Part shown: one piece after another, positions 24,646 to 32,593 of the stretch | Layout of the letters: the number at the start of each line of letters is the position of its first letter | How positions within the stretch are numbered: the stretch's first letter is position 1 | Origin: Agromyces rhizosphaerae | Lineage (GTDB): Bacteria; Actinomycetota; Actinomycetes; Actinomycetales; Microbacteriaceae | Assembly: GCF_027925245.1 (NCBI RefSeq) | Contig: NZ_BSDP01000001.1 | Coordinates: 620,001-684,000 of the forward strand | Direction of reading: 5' to 3' | Length of the DNA: 64,000 nt | Notes under the pieces: generated by a model | Told to the model about the DNA's origin: nothing | The model's database searches: none | The model's input: only the letters and a program-made list of their open reading frames with translations | Translations under genes and position numbers: made by a program

Positions 24646-25269
24646 ATGACCGACGACACGACGACTGCACCGCTGCACCCCATCGACGCCGAACTCGCCG
24701 CGAGGCTCTTCCACGAGCGCGTGATCGTGCTCGGCGACGGCCTCGACCAGGCGATCGGCAACCGCCTCTGCGCACAGCTGGTCGCACTCTCCGCCGACGA
24801 CCCGCGCCGCGACATCACCTTCTGGATCAACTCGCCCGGCGGCTCGGTGCCGGCGATGCTCGCGATCCAGGACGTGATGCGCGCGATCCCGAACGACGTG
24901 GCGACCATCGCGATGGGCATCGCGGCGAGCGCCGGCCAGTTCCTGCTGTCGGCCGGCAGTCCCGGCAAGCGCGCGGCCCTCCCGCACGCGCGCATCCTGA
25001 TGCACCAGGGCTCGGCGGGCATCGGCGGCACCGCGACGGACATCGAGCTGCAGGCCGACGACCTGCGGTACACGCGCGACACCGTGCTCGGGCTCATCGC
25101 CGCGCACACCGGGCAGCCGCTCGAGCGCATCGAGCACGACTCGCGGCGGGACCTCTGGTTCACGGCCGACGAGGCCCGCGACTACGGCTTCATCGACCGC
25201 ATCGTGACGGATGCCGCCGAGCTGCACCCCGCCGCGACCGAGCGCGAGCTCGTGGGGATGCACGCATGA
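24646..25269 (+). CDS. clpP: ATP-dependent Clp protease proteolytic subunit (active)
   Basis: 207-residue ClpP-fold serine peptidase. The catalytic triad is complete: Ser95 in GIAASAGQ, His120 in RILMHQ, Asp169 in SRRDLWFT. NSPGGSV gives the substrate-binding strand. It lacks a long propeptide. The stop overlaps the start of a second clpP as ATGA, so the two subunits are coupled and likely form mixed rings. No clpX or tig lies nearby, so this is probably a paralogous pair distinct from the housekeeping clpP1-clpP2-clpX locus expected elsewhere. An XRE regulator follows convergently. Confidence 0.92.
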   Translation: MTDDTTTAPLHPIDAELAARLFHERVIVLGDGLDQAIGNRLCAQLVALSADDPRRDITFWINSPGGSVPAMLAIQDVMRAIPNDVATIAMGIAASAGQFLLSAGSPGKRAALPHARILMHQGSAGIGGTATDIELQADDLRYTRDTVLGLIAAHTGQPLERIEHDSRRDLWFTADEARDYGFIDRIVTDAAELHPAATERELVGMHA

Positions 25270-25874
25270 GCACGTACACGATCCCGTACGTGGTCGAGCG
25301 GCGCGGCAACGCGGAGCGAACCGTCGACGTGTACAGCCGCCTGCTCTCCGAGCGCATCGTCTACCTCGGCACCGAGATCGACGACGGGGTCGCGAACGCG
25401 GTGATCGCGCAGCTGCTGCACCTCGAGGCCGACGGCGCCGACCGGCCGGTGCAGCTCTACGTGAACTCGCCCGGCGGCTCGCCGCAGGCAGCGCTCGCGA
25501 TCTACGACACGATGCGGCACATCCGCCCCGACGTGGCGACGACCTGCGTCGGCCAGGCCGCGGGGCCGGCCGCCGTGCTGCTCGCGGGCGGCGCGTCCGG
25601 GCAGCGGGCGATCCTCGAGCACGCGCGCGTCGTGCTGCACCAGCCGTCGACGCAGGGACGCGGCACCATTCCCGACCTCATCATCCACGCCGACGAGGTG
25701 CTGCGCGTGCGCGCCGACCTCGAGGAGGTGCTCGCCGCGCACACCGGACGTGCCGTCGAGGTGATCCGCGAGGACACGGATCGCGACCGCATCATGACGG
25801 CGCGGCAGGCGGTGGAGTACGGGGTCGCCGACCACGTGGTGGCGGCTCGGCCGCGGGCGGCCCTGCCCGCGTAG
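25266..25874 (+). CDS. ClpP-like subunit lacking the catalytic serine
   Basis: 202-residue ClpP-fold protein. His125 (VVLHQP) and Asp174 (TDRDRIMT) of the triad are kept, but the nucleophile position is glycine: GQAAGPAAVLLA (Gly100) where active ClpP has GQAAS. The DNA there reads gcc gcg ggg ccg gcc, with no frame problem. The rest of the fold (NSPGGSPQAA, EYGVADHVV) is intact and of normal length, so the protein is probably expressed and structural. By analogy with cyanobacterial ClpR it may form an inactive ring partner for the upstream subunit. That role is inference. Confidence 0.9.
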   Translation: MSTYTIPYVVERRGNAERTVDVYSRLLSERIVYLGTEIDDGVANAVIAQLLHLEADGADRPVQLYVNSPGGSPQAALAIYDTMRHIRPDVATTCVGQAAGPAAVLLAGGASGQRAILEHARVVLHQPSTQGRGTIPDLIIHADEVLRVRADLEEVLAAHTGRAVEVIREDTDRDRIMTARQAVEYGVADHVVAARPRAALPA

Positions 25875-25900
25875 GAGGTGGGGTGCCGGCGCCCGGCGGC

Positions 25901-26350
25901 TCAGGCGGCGAGCAGCACGGGCTGCGCGGGGGCGGATGCGGGTGCGGTGCCGGTCCCGCCCGTGGCATCCGTCGTCGTGGTGAGGTCGATGACGCGGCGC
26001 TCGCGCACGAGTCGGGCGCCCACCCCGCGCACCACGTCGGTCAGGTCGAGGCCGAGCGCGCCGGCGACCGCCTCGAGCACCTCCGACGACGGCTCCTTGC
26101 GGCCGCGCTCGACCTCGGAGAGGTACTGCGGCGAGACGCCCGCGCGCCGCGCCACCTCGGTGAGGATGCGCTCCTGCGCCAGTCGCTCGCCGCGCAGGAA
26201 CGCCCCGACCACGTCGCGCCAGAGCGGCGGCGGGCCGGCCTGCTCGTTCGCGCGCGGCATCCGCTCGACCCGCTCGCGCACCGCCGTTCCGGTATCCGGC
26301 CGACTCACCGGCATCCGTCGCCCTGCCCTGATCTGCACCACGTCGCCCAT
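25901..26350 (-). CDS. XRE family regulator (ClgR-like)
   Basis: 149 residues with one HTH_3 domain in the middle: GAFLRGERLAQERILTEV, then ARRAGVSPQYLSEVERGRKEPSSEVLEAVAGALGLDL. The YLSEVERGRKEPSSE stretch closely resembles ClgR, the activator of clp genes in actinobacteria. It ends 26 bp from the convergent clpP pair, an arrangement supporting a link to Clp proteolysis. TAGCGT six bases before the ATG on the minus strand points to leaderless expression. The N-terminal 45 and C-terminal 30 residues are low-complexity. Confidence 0.88.
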   Translation of the reverse strand: MGDVVQIRAGRRMPVSRPDTGTAVRERVERMPRANEQAGPPPLWRDVVGAFLRGERLAQERILTEVARRAGVSPQYLSEVERGRKEPSSEVLEAVAGALGLDLTDVVRGVGARLVRERRVIDLTTTTDATGGTGTAPASAPAQPVLLAA

Positions 26351-26434
26351 GCGACGACGCTAGCCAGCCGACGCCCCGGGCGGGAGTGCGATCCGCTCAG
26401 AGCAGAACGCGCTCGCACCCGGGGCCGACCGACG

Positions 26435-27205
26435 TCAGGATTCGAAGACCTTGATCGACCCGTTCGAGGTGCGCAGGTCGAGCGTGAACTCGCCGTTCGG
26501 GTCGGTGGCGATGTCGACGTCGACGCTGCCGTTCGAGGTGTCGGTCTCGACGGCGTAGGGGCCGTCGGGGACGCGGAGTTCGATCGGACCGTTCGAGGTG
26601 CGCGCGGTGACGTCCTGCGCGGTGCCGAGCTCGAGCTCGATCGAGCCGTTCGACGTACTGGCGTCGATGCCGTTGCCGTTCAGGTCGCTGCCGATCACCC
26701 GGCCGTTCGAGGTCTCGACCTCGACCGTGCCGCTCACGTCGTCGAGCTCGATGCGCCCGTTCGACGTGGTCACGCTGACGTCGGCGACGCCGGTCAGCTC
26801 GATGGCGCCGTTCGTGGTGTCGCCCTCGACGTCGAGCCCCTCGGGCACCTCGAGCACGTAGTCGACCATGCAGTTGCGGCCGCACCCGTGGAGCACCAGC
26901 GTGCTGCCCGTGACCTCGTGCGTCTCGTCGATGTCGCGATCGATGCCCCAGTAGCGCACGGTGCGCTCGAGGGTGATCTCGGTCGCCCCCCGCACCGCGG
27001 TGACGGTGACGCCGCCCGCCGGCCGGTCGATGTCGATGGTCGTCACCTCGTCGGTGACGGTCGCGTCGTCGGAGAACGACTGCGGGGGCCCGAACTGCTC
27101 GACGAGGCCGCAGCCGGCCAGCGCGAACGCGGCCGCCCCTGCCACCACGACGGCCGCCAGCATCCGCCTCGTCCGTGTGCTCCCCGTGTGTGCCATGGTG
27201 TCCAT
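26435..27205 (-). CDS. DUF4097 beta-strand repeat lipoprotein
   Basis: 256-residue exported lipoprotein: signal peptide with lipobox FALAGC (Cys32), then a right-handed beta-repeat region. At least six short repeats of the form TSNGxIEL plus one TTNGAIEL, about every 18-22 residues from residue 125 to the end, are the hallmark of DUF4097. The start at 27205 has GAGGGG upstream. DUF4097 proteins often sit near envelope-stress or PspC systems; the function is unknown. Its promoter carries a palindrome identical in spacing to that of the DUF805 gene. Confidence 0.9.
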   Translation of the reverse strand: MDTMAHTGSTRTRRMLAAVVVAGAAAFALAGCGLVEQFGPPQSFSDDATVTDEVTTIDIDRPAGGVTVTAVRGATEITLERTVRYWGIDRDIDETHEVTGSTLVLHGCGRNCMVDYVLEVPEGLDVEGDTTNGAIELTGVADVSVTTSNGRIELDDVSGTVEVETSNGRVIGSDLNGNGIDASTSNGSIELELGTAQDVTARTSNGPIELRVPDGPYAVETDTSNGSVDVDIATDPNGEFTLDLRTSNGSIKVFES

Positions 27206-27252
27206 GATCCCCTCGTCCTCTCGACTCCTGCGGGCCCTTCGTCCCTGTTTCG

Positions 27253-27297
27253 ACGCTAACCAGCGGCGGTGCGGCGCGCCCGGGGGCTGACCCCCGG
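27253..27297 (-). promoter_or_regulatory. Promoter with CCGGGGG palindrome (DUF4097 gene)
   Basis: Minus-strand -10 TAGCGT (27253-27258). The palindrome CCGGGGG-CTGA-CCCCCGG (27280-27297) begins 21 bases upstream of it, over the -35 zone. The DUF805 promoter at 30164-30208 has the same palindrome at exactly the same distance, which argues for a shared regulator. Confidence 0.7.
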
Positions 27298-27389
27298 TTC
27301 GTCCTCGGGAGATCCGCCCGCGGGGTGGTGCGATGTCGGCCGGCCGCGGCAGGATGAGCCCGACGCGATCGACGACAGGGGTGTGTGCG

Positions 27390-27731
27390 ATGACGAAGTT
27401 CCTGATCTCGTTCCCGAGCGGCGCGATGCAGGTGTCCGCGGACGAGTTGCCGGCGGTCGCGGAAGCCGCCCATGCGGTCGTGCGGGAGGCGAAGGACGCG
27501 GGCGTCTGGGTGTTCGGCGGCGGCATCGACGAGCGCATCGCACCGGTGCGGGTGCACGGCGACGGGACCGTGACCGACGAGACCTACCCGGAGACGGCAC
27601 GGATCGAGGGCGGGTACACCGTGATCGAGGTCCCGTCGCGCGACGAGGCGGTCCACTGGGCCGCGCGGTTCGCGGTGGCATGCCGCTGCGCCCAGGAGCT
27701 GCGGGCGTTCGGTGAGGATGCCGAGAGCTGA
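27390..27731 (+). CDS. YCII-related (DGPF) domain protein
   Basis: 113-residue ferredoxin-like alpha-beta protein. MTKFLISFPSGAMQVSADELPAVAEAAHAVVREAKDAGVWVFGGGI and the later GGYTVIEVPSRDEAVHWAARFAVACRC match the YCII/DGPF family (PF03795), often found with ECF sigma factors and of unclear function. The family histidine-aspartate pair is only partly visible. AGGGG (27377-27381) supports the ATG at 27390 over an in-frame upstream start. It lies divergent from the DUF4097 gene. Confidence 0.82.
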   Translation: MTKFLISFPSGAMQVSADELPAVAEAAHAVVREAKDAGVWVFGGGIDERIAPVRVHGDGTVTDETYPETARIEGGYTVIEVPSRDEAVHWAARFAVACRCAQELRAFGEDAES

Positions 27732-27860
27732 CCGCCCGGATCCGCCGGCATTCGACTGCCGGTCACCCGGGGTCCTTCCCCTCGTCATCGGAACCGCATA
27801 GCTTGGGGCGCACGGCCGTCACGAGCGGCGACACCGCAGCACCCCGACGAAGGAGAGCGC

Positions 27861-29120
27861 ATGTCCGTCCACCGCAGGAAGTCCACCGTCGCCGCCGCGA
27901 TCGGCCTCGCCGTCGCCGGCGCCGTGGCGATCGCACCGGCAGCCGTCGCGGCCCCCGATGCCGCGGGCGACCACGGCCGCGGCGGCCCGCACGCCGAGTC
28001 GCTGCGCATCGCGACGTTCAACGCGTCGCTCAACCGGTTCAACGATGGCGACCTCGTCGCCGGGCTCGAGGCGGGCGACGCGCAGGCCGCGGTGATCGCC
28101 GAGATCATCCAGCGCGCGAACCCCGACGTCCTGCTGCTGAACGAGTTCGACTACGTCGACGGCGACGTGGCGATCGACCTGTTCCGCAGCGACTACCTCG
28201 AGGTCGGGCAGAACGGGGCCGCGCCCGTCGAGTACCCGTACGCGTTCGTCGCGCCGTCGAACACGGGTATCCCGAGCGGGTTCGACCTGAACAACGACGG
28301 GTTCGTCGGCGGTGGCGACGACGCATTCGGCTTCGGCTTCTTCCCCGGCCAGTACGGCATGGCGGTGCTCTCGAAGTACCCGATCGCGACCGACGACATC
28401 CGCACCTTCCAGTACTTCCTCTGGGCCGACATGCCGGGCGCGCTGCTTCCCGACGACCCGGCGACGGACGCCCCGGCCGACTGGTACTCGGACGAGGAGC
28501 TCGCGGTCATGCGCCTGTCGAGCAAGTCGCACTGGGACGTGCCGATCGAGATCGGCAACGAGACGGTGCACGTGCTCGCGTCGCATCCGACGCCCCCGAC
28601 CTTCGACGGCGCCGAGGACCGCAACGGCCGCCGCAACCACGACGAGATCCGGTTCTGGGCCGACTACGTGACGCCCGGCGCGAACGGCTACGTGTACGAC
28701 GACGCCGGCATGACCGGCGGCCTGAACCCGAGCGAGCCGTTCGTGATCCTGGGCGACCAGAACGCCGACCCGTTCGACGGCGACTCGACCGACGACGCGA
28801 TCGACCAGCTGCTCGACAACAACCGCATCGTCGACCCGATGCCGACGTCGGAGGGCGGCGTCGAGGCGGCGCTGCTGCAGGGCGGCGCCAACCTCGCGCA
28901 CACCGGCGACCCCGCGACCGACACGGCCGACTTCAACGACAACCCGGCCCCGGGCAACCTGCGCGCCGACTACGTGCTGCCCTCGCGCAAGCTCGTCGTC
29001 GACGACGCGGGCGTGTTCTGGCCGGTGTCGACCGACCCGCTCTCGGCGCTCACGGGCACGTTCCCGTTCCCGAGCAGCGACCACCGCCTGGTCTGGGTCG
29101 ACCTGACCGTGCGCGGCTGA
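27861..29120 (+). CDS. Secreted endonuclease/exonuclease/phosphatase-fold enzyme
   Basis: 419-residue exported metal-dependent phosphoesterase. The first 31 residues form a Sec signal peptide ending AVAAPDA. The EEP core shows IATFNASLNR, the metal ligand in LLLNEFDY, GQYGMAVLSKYP, GDQNADPFDGDS and the terminal catalytic SDHRLVWVD. A calcium-binding-like FDLNNDGFVGGGDD loop lies near residue 145. AAGGAGAG precedes the ATG. It could be a secreted nuclease, phosphatase or phosphodiesterase; the fold does not settle the substrate. A 136-bp repeat element follows 8 bp after the stop. Confidence 0.9.
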   Translation: MSVHRRKSTVAAAIGLAVAGAVAIAPAAVAAPDAAGDHGRGGPHAESLRIATFNASLNRFNDGDLVAGLEAGDAQAAVIAEIIQRANPDVLLLNEFDYVDGDVAIDLFRSDYLEVGQNGAAPVEYPYAFVAPSNTGIPSGFDLNNDGFVGGGDDAFGFGFFPGQYGMAVLSKYPIATDDIRTFQYFLWADMPGALLPDDPATDAPADWYSDEELAVMRLSSKSHWDVPIEIGNETVHVLASHPTPPTFDGAEDRNGRRNHDEIRFWADYVTPGANGYVYDDAGMTGGLNPSEPFVILGDQNADPFDGDSTDDAIDQLLDNNRIVDPMPTSEGGVEAALLQGGANLAHTGDPATDTADFNDNPAPGNLRADYVLPSRKLVVDDAGVFWPVSTDPLSALTGTFPFPSSDHRLVWVDLTVRG

Positions 29121-29127
29121 CGCCTGC

Positions 29128-29263
29128 GGCGTTTTTCAGGAAGGTCCGGCGGGGCCGGTGCGAATCGTTGCGTACCGGCCCCGCACACGGCTCGATTTGA
29201 CCAGGCCCGCGGCCGCCGGCGCACATCCGCGCTGCGAGCGAGTCGGCGCTCCTGAAAAGCGCC
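29128..29263. repeat. 136-bp inverted-repeat element, copy 2
   Basis: Ends GGCGTTTTTCAGGAA (29128-29142) and CTCCTGAAAAGCGCC (29249-29263) are inverted repeats with 13 of 15 positions matching. An 11-bp perfect stem GCGGGGCCGGT/ACCGGCCCCGC lies inside (29149-29184). Same total length as copy 1 and in opposite orientation to it. Here it separates two convergent genes. Confidence 0.72.
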
Positions 29264-29271
29264 CGGGGCCC

Positions 29272-29619
29272 TCAGCTGACGCGCAGGCGCAGCGTGTCGG
29301 GCGCCGGGAACGGCAGCTCGATGCGCGAGACCGGGCCGCCGATCGCGCCGCCGAAGTCCTCGGTGACGAGGATGCGGTCGCGGCTCGCCTCGACGATGCG
29401 CACGCGCAGCGGCTCCTCGTCGGCACGGTCGAGCAGGTACGGCTCGGCGAGGTAGCGCAGGCCCGCCTCGTCGAGCGCCTCCTCGGCGGCGCCCCAGTCG
29501 ACGACGTCGGTCATGCGCCGGCCGAGCAGGTCGATCACGACGAACCCGTCGCCCTCGGGCAGCATCCACCCGACCAGCTCGCCGTCGCCCCTGCGGTGCT
29601 CGATCCACTCCTCGGTCAT
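29272..29619 (-). CDS. Conserved hypothetical protein, 115 residues
   Basis: Small soluble protein, beta-rich with one helix (AAEEALDEAGLRYLAEPYLL). I do not recognise the family. The DNA-level start is supported by TAGCAT seven bases upstream of the ATG on the minus strand, a leaderless arrangement. Acidic composition and regular codon use indicate a real gene. It lies between the 136-bp repeat and a strong terminator, with no operon partner. Confidence 0.7.
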   Translation of the reverse strand: MTEEWIEHRRGDGELVGWMLPEGDGFVVIDLLGRRMTDVVDWGAAEEALDEAGLRYLAEPYLLDRADEEPLRVRIVEASRDRILVTEDFGGAIGGPVSRIELPFPAPDTLRLRVS

Positions 29620-29638
29620 GGCACGGATGCTACGACAC

Positions 29639-29671
29639 GGAACCGTCGCACCGCTGGGGTGCGACGGTTCC
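29639..29671 (-). terminator. Terminator after the DUF805 gene
   Basis: Perfect 14-bp stem GGAACCGTCGCACC / GGTGCGACGGTTCC with a 5-base loop, 13 bp downstream of the DUF805 stop and upstream of the next gene's promoter. Confidence 0.8.
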
Positions 29672-29684
29672 GATGGGTCTCGGG

Positions 29685-30134
29685 CTACGCGTCGTCGCGG
29701 GGCGCGGGCGTCGCGGGCGGGGCCGACGGGGCGGGAGGCGCCGGCGGGGCCGGCGGCGCGGGCGGCTCGGCGCCGGGCGCGGGCGCCTGGGCCGGGGCAT
29801 CCGACTTCGCGGGCTGTGCGCAGAGCACGGCGAGCACGATGAGGCCGGCGATCGGCAGCAGGAACCAGAAGACGTGCCCCCACGGGTAGTCGGCGTCGCG
29901 CAGGCGGCGCACGGTCACGGCGAGGCTCGGCAGGAGCGCGCCGATCGTCCAGAGCCCGGTGAGGATGCTCCCCATGCTGCCGCCGTAGTCGAAGCGGATC
30001 ACGCTGAACAGGCCCGTCGCCGCGCTCACGAGCACGTAGAACACCACCCACCACCAGAACTCGGAGCGGCTCGCGCGCCCCTCGAACTCCGCGTACTTGC
30101 GGAACACGGTCTGGATGGACTGTCCGAACGTCAT
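29685..30134 (-). CDS. DUF805 membrane protein with Pro/Ala tail
   Basis: 149-residue inner-membrane protein. Residues 1-110 are a DUF805 domain: FRKYAEFEGRASRSEFWWWVVFYVLV, a second helix, and TVRRLRDADYPWGHVFWFLLP. The last 40 residues are a repetitive Pro/Ala tail (APPAPPAPPAPSAPPA) that is probably disordered. GAGGAGA precedes the ATG. The upstream promoter carries the CCGGGGG palindrome also found before the DUF4097 gene. DUF805 function is unknown. Confidence 0.9.
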   Translation of the reverse strand: MTFGQSIQTVFRKYAEFEGRASRSEFWWWVVFYVLVSAATGLFSVIRFDYGGSMGSILTGLWTIGALLPSLAVTVRRLRDADYPWGHVFWFLLPIAGLIVLAVLCAQPAKSDAPAQAPAPGAEPPAPPAPPAPPAPSAPPATPAPRDDA

Positions 30135-30163
30135 CTGCGCGTCTCCTCTGGGTCGATACGGCC

Positions 30164-30208
30164 AGCCTAGAACCGACGATCGGCGCTGTCCCGGGGGCGA
30201 ACCCCCGG
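30164..30208 (-). promoter_or_regulatory. Promoter with CCGGGGG palindrome (DUF805 gene)
   Basis: Minus-strand -10 TAGGCT (30164-30169). The palindrome CCGGGGG-CGAA-CCCCCGG (30191-30208) begins 21 bases upstream, the same gap as at 27253-27297. The flanking GGTT is also shared. Confidence 0.7.
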
Positions 30209-30285
30209 TTTCGGGGAGGGGCGAGCGGATGCCTCGAGCCGGCACCCGTGCATGCCGGACGCGGCCCGCCGCGGCGCCCTCGCGC

Positions 30286-32451
30286 TCAGCGGCTCCGCCA
30301 GCCGACCGGGGCCTCGGCGGCCTCGCGCGCGAGCGTGGTGAGCAGCTCGTCCACCCGCTGGCGCTCCTCGGCCTCGGGCACCCAGTACACCGCTCCGGCG
30401 ACGCGGTCGACCAGCTCCGGGAGGTCGTCCTCGGACAGTGCCGAGAGCGCGATGGTCGTCATCTCCTCGGCGTCGACGAGCTGACGGGCGGCGCACAGCA
30501 CCTGCTCCTCGCTCAGGTTGAAGTCGCGCGCGAGGTCGCGCGTGCGCGCGAGCAGCACCGCCGCATCGAGCATCGACGCCCACTCGGCCTCGGTGATGCC
30601 GATCGATCCGTTCAGCCGGTCGAGGCGCTGCACGCGCACCAGGTCGGCCGGGTCGCGGATGCCCTCGGCCTGCAGCGCACGCTGCCAGTCGGCGAAGCGC
30701 CGCAGGTCCCACGCCCGCCGCGGGGTGTGCACCGTGACCGAGCGGATCTCGCGGCGCGTGCCCACCAGCCGCAGCTCGGGATCGGCCAGCGCGCGCTGCG
30801 CGTACTCGTCGACCAGGCTCGCGCTGCGGATGCGGCGGGCGATGTCGGCGAGCATCCGCTTGCGTTCCTCGTCGTCGGGCGCATCGTAGGCACGCTGGGC
30901 GAGGTAGCCGGCGTACGCGTACGACGTCTCGACGTCACTCGAGGCCTCGGCCTCGCGAAGCCACTCCCCGACCGCCCGGTGGACTTCGGGGGTGTCTTCG
31001 CTCTGATCGGGATCGGTGGCCGCGAAGAGGGCGTACGCCATCGCGGCGCCGAAGCGCAGGCGCCGCACCGCATCGGCGGCCACGTCCCACCCCTCCGGGT
31101 GCTCGGGCATCAGCTCGCGCACGAGCACCGCGAGCGTCACGCGCACGCGATCGCGGCGCTGCTCGGCCTGCTCGCGGTCGAACCCCTCGCGGGCGCGCTC
31201 GAGCGCCCACCAGTTGCGGGCGGCGCCCGCATACTCGAAGAGCAGGCGGATGAACAGGCCCGGCGGCTCGGGAATCTCGGCGCCACTCGGGGTGCCGACC
31301 CGACGAGTGCTCAGGAGGTCGGCGTCGGTGAACGGCTGCGGCCGGTCACTGAGCACCGCGGCCCGGTTGATCAGTGAACGCAGCTGGCGCAGGTAGAGGT
31401 TCGAGTAACCCGAGGTCGAGGTGCCCGCGAACCGCTCGAACAGGCTCGCGTACTCGGCGTTGATGTTCTCGGGGTCGGCCTTTCGCGCCAGCCGCAGGTA
31501 GCGGTCGCGGTCGTCGCCCGCCTGCTCGCTCTCGGCGATGGCGAGGTAGCCGACCGTCTGCCAGTTCGCGGCACCGTAGAACCCCGTGATGTCGGGGTAG
31601 CGCCCGGCCACGCGGAATGCCGCGAACGCCCCGGTGAGGGCGAGCAGCGACCGGTGGACGTCGGTGCCGCCGCACTCGTCGCAGCGGATCTCGACCTCGT
31701 CGACGACGTGGCCGTTGCGTCGCAGCGTCGCGATGACCGCACGCTCCTCGACGAAGGTGACGTGCAGGGTCCACGGGGCGATGTTCACGAAGACCTGCAG
31801 CACGGTCGCGACGAACGAGGTGAGACCCGTGCCGGTGCGGTCGGCGATGGCGATGACCTCGTTCACGTCGGACGCCGACGGTGTGCCCACGCGACCGCGC
31901 GGATCATCGCGGTTCGCGCGCCGCATCTGGTCGAGCACGTCGACAGACCAGGCGAGGTTCTCGGAGCCCTGGCGGTCGTACACCCGCGCGCTCATGTGCG
32001 GGGTGGTCGCCATGCCGTACGCGAGCGACAGCACCGCGCCCGTGAGCAGCACGAGCGCCGTGATCTCGATCAGCCAGAGCAGCGGGCTGCTGTCGAGCAG
32101 CACGAGCGGGGCGAGGACGATCGCGAGCGCGGCCACGGCGAGCGCGATGAACCCCGCGAGCTTCCCCGCGCGGCTCTGGCGCCGGGTCACGACCAGGTCG
32201 CGGAACGGTGAGCCGAGGACGAGCAGGCGGGCGATGAGCGCGCCGACCACGACGATCCCACCTGCCCAGAGAGCGACCGCGACCACCTTGGAGAGGACGT
32301 CCGAGGAGAACTCCTCCCAGCCGTCGAACGAGAAGCCCTCGCGAAGGCTTCCGTCGAGTGCCTGGCCGAGATCCTGCGTGCACGCCGTCAGGGCGAGCAC
32401 GATCACGCCGACGGCGGCGGCACCGCCGGCGCGCTTCACCGCGCGCATCAT
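30286..32451 (-). CDS. Large orphan membrane lipoprotein of unknown function
   Basis: 721 residues. The N-terminus has a lipobox (VLALTAC, Cys24), then three transmembrane helices (about 57-82, 95-118, 122-145). A long, mainly helical cytoplasmic or external region follows, containing a CDECGG knuckle around residue 250 and repeat-like helices in 300-650 that resemble TPR or ROD arrays. I do not recognise any family. TACGCT seven bases before the ATG on the minus strand supports leaderless expression and this start. It has no operon partner. A lipobox combined with later transmembrane helices is unusual, so the first segment may instead be a plain membrane anchor. Confidence 0.8.
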   Translation of the reverse strand: MMRAVKRAGGAAAVGVIVLALTACTQDLGQALDGSLREGFSFDGWEEFSSDVLSKVVAVALWAGGIVVVGALIARLLVLGSPFRDLVVTRRQSRAGKLAGFIALAVAALAIVLAPLVLLDSSPLLWLIEITALVLLTGAVLSLAYGMATTPHMSARVYDRQGSENLAWSVDVLDQMRRANRDDPRGRVGTPSASDVNEVIAIADRTGTGLTSFVATVLQVFVNIAPWTLHVTFVEERAVIATLRRNGHVVDEVEIRCDECGGTDVHRSLLALTGAFAAFRVAGRYPDITGFYGAANWQTVGYLAIAESEQAGDDRDRYLRLARKADPENINAEYASLFERFAGTSTSGYSNLYLRQLRSLINRAAVLSDRPQPFTDADLLSTRRVGTPSGAEIPEPPGLFIRLLFEYAGAARNWWALERAREGFDREQAEQRRDRVRVTLAVLVRELMPEHPEGWDVAADAVRRLRFGAAMAYALFAATDPDQSEDTPEVHRAVGEWLREAEASSDVETSYAYAGYLAQRAYDAPDDEERKRMLADIARRIRSASLVDEYAQRALADPELRLVGTRREIRSVTVHTPRRAWDLRRFADWQRALQAEGIRDPADLVRVQRLDRLNGSIGITEAEWASMLDAAVLLARTRDLARDFNLSEEQVLCAARQLVDAEEMTTIALSALSEDDLPELVDRVAGAVYWVPEAEERQRVDELLTTLAREAAEAPVGWRSR

Positions 32452-32593
32452 GCGCCCGAGCGTACTCGCGTGCCGCGGGACGCGGTTCAGTGGACGCCCC
32501 GGACGGCGCCCCGTGCTCCCCCGCGACGACGGCCCGCGGCATCCGCCCACCGCCTGGCGCTAGTGCGCACCTCGTGGCAGCCGGGCGCGATGA

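Noticed and set aside
26385-26425. Weak stem (GTGCGA/TCGCAC) as terminator after the DUF4097 or before the XRE gene
   Set aside because: Six-base stem with a 21-base loop and not positioned after either stop codon.
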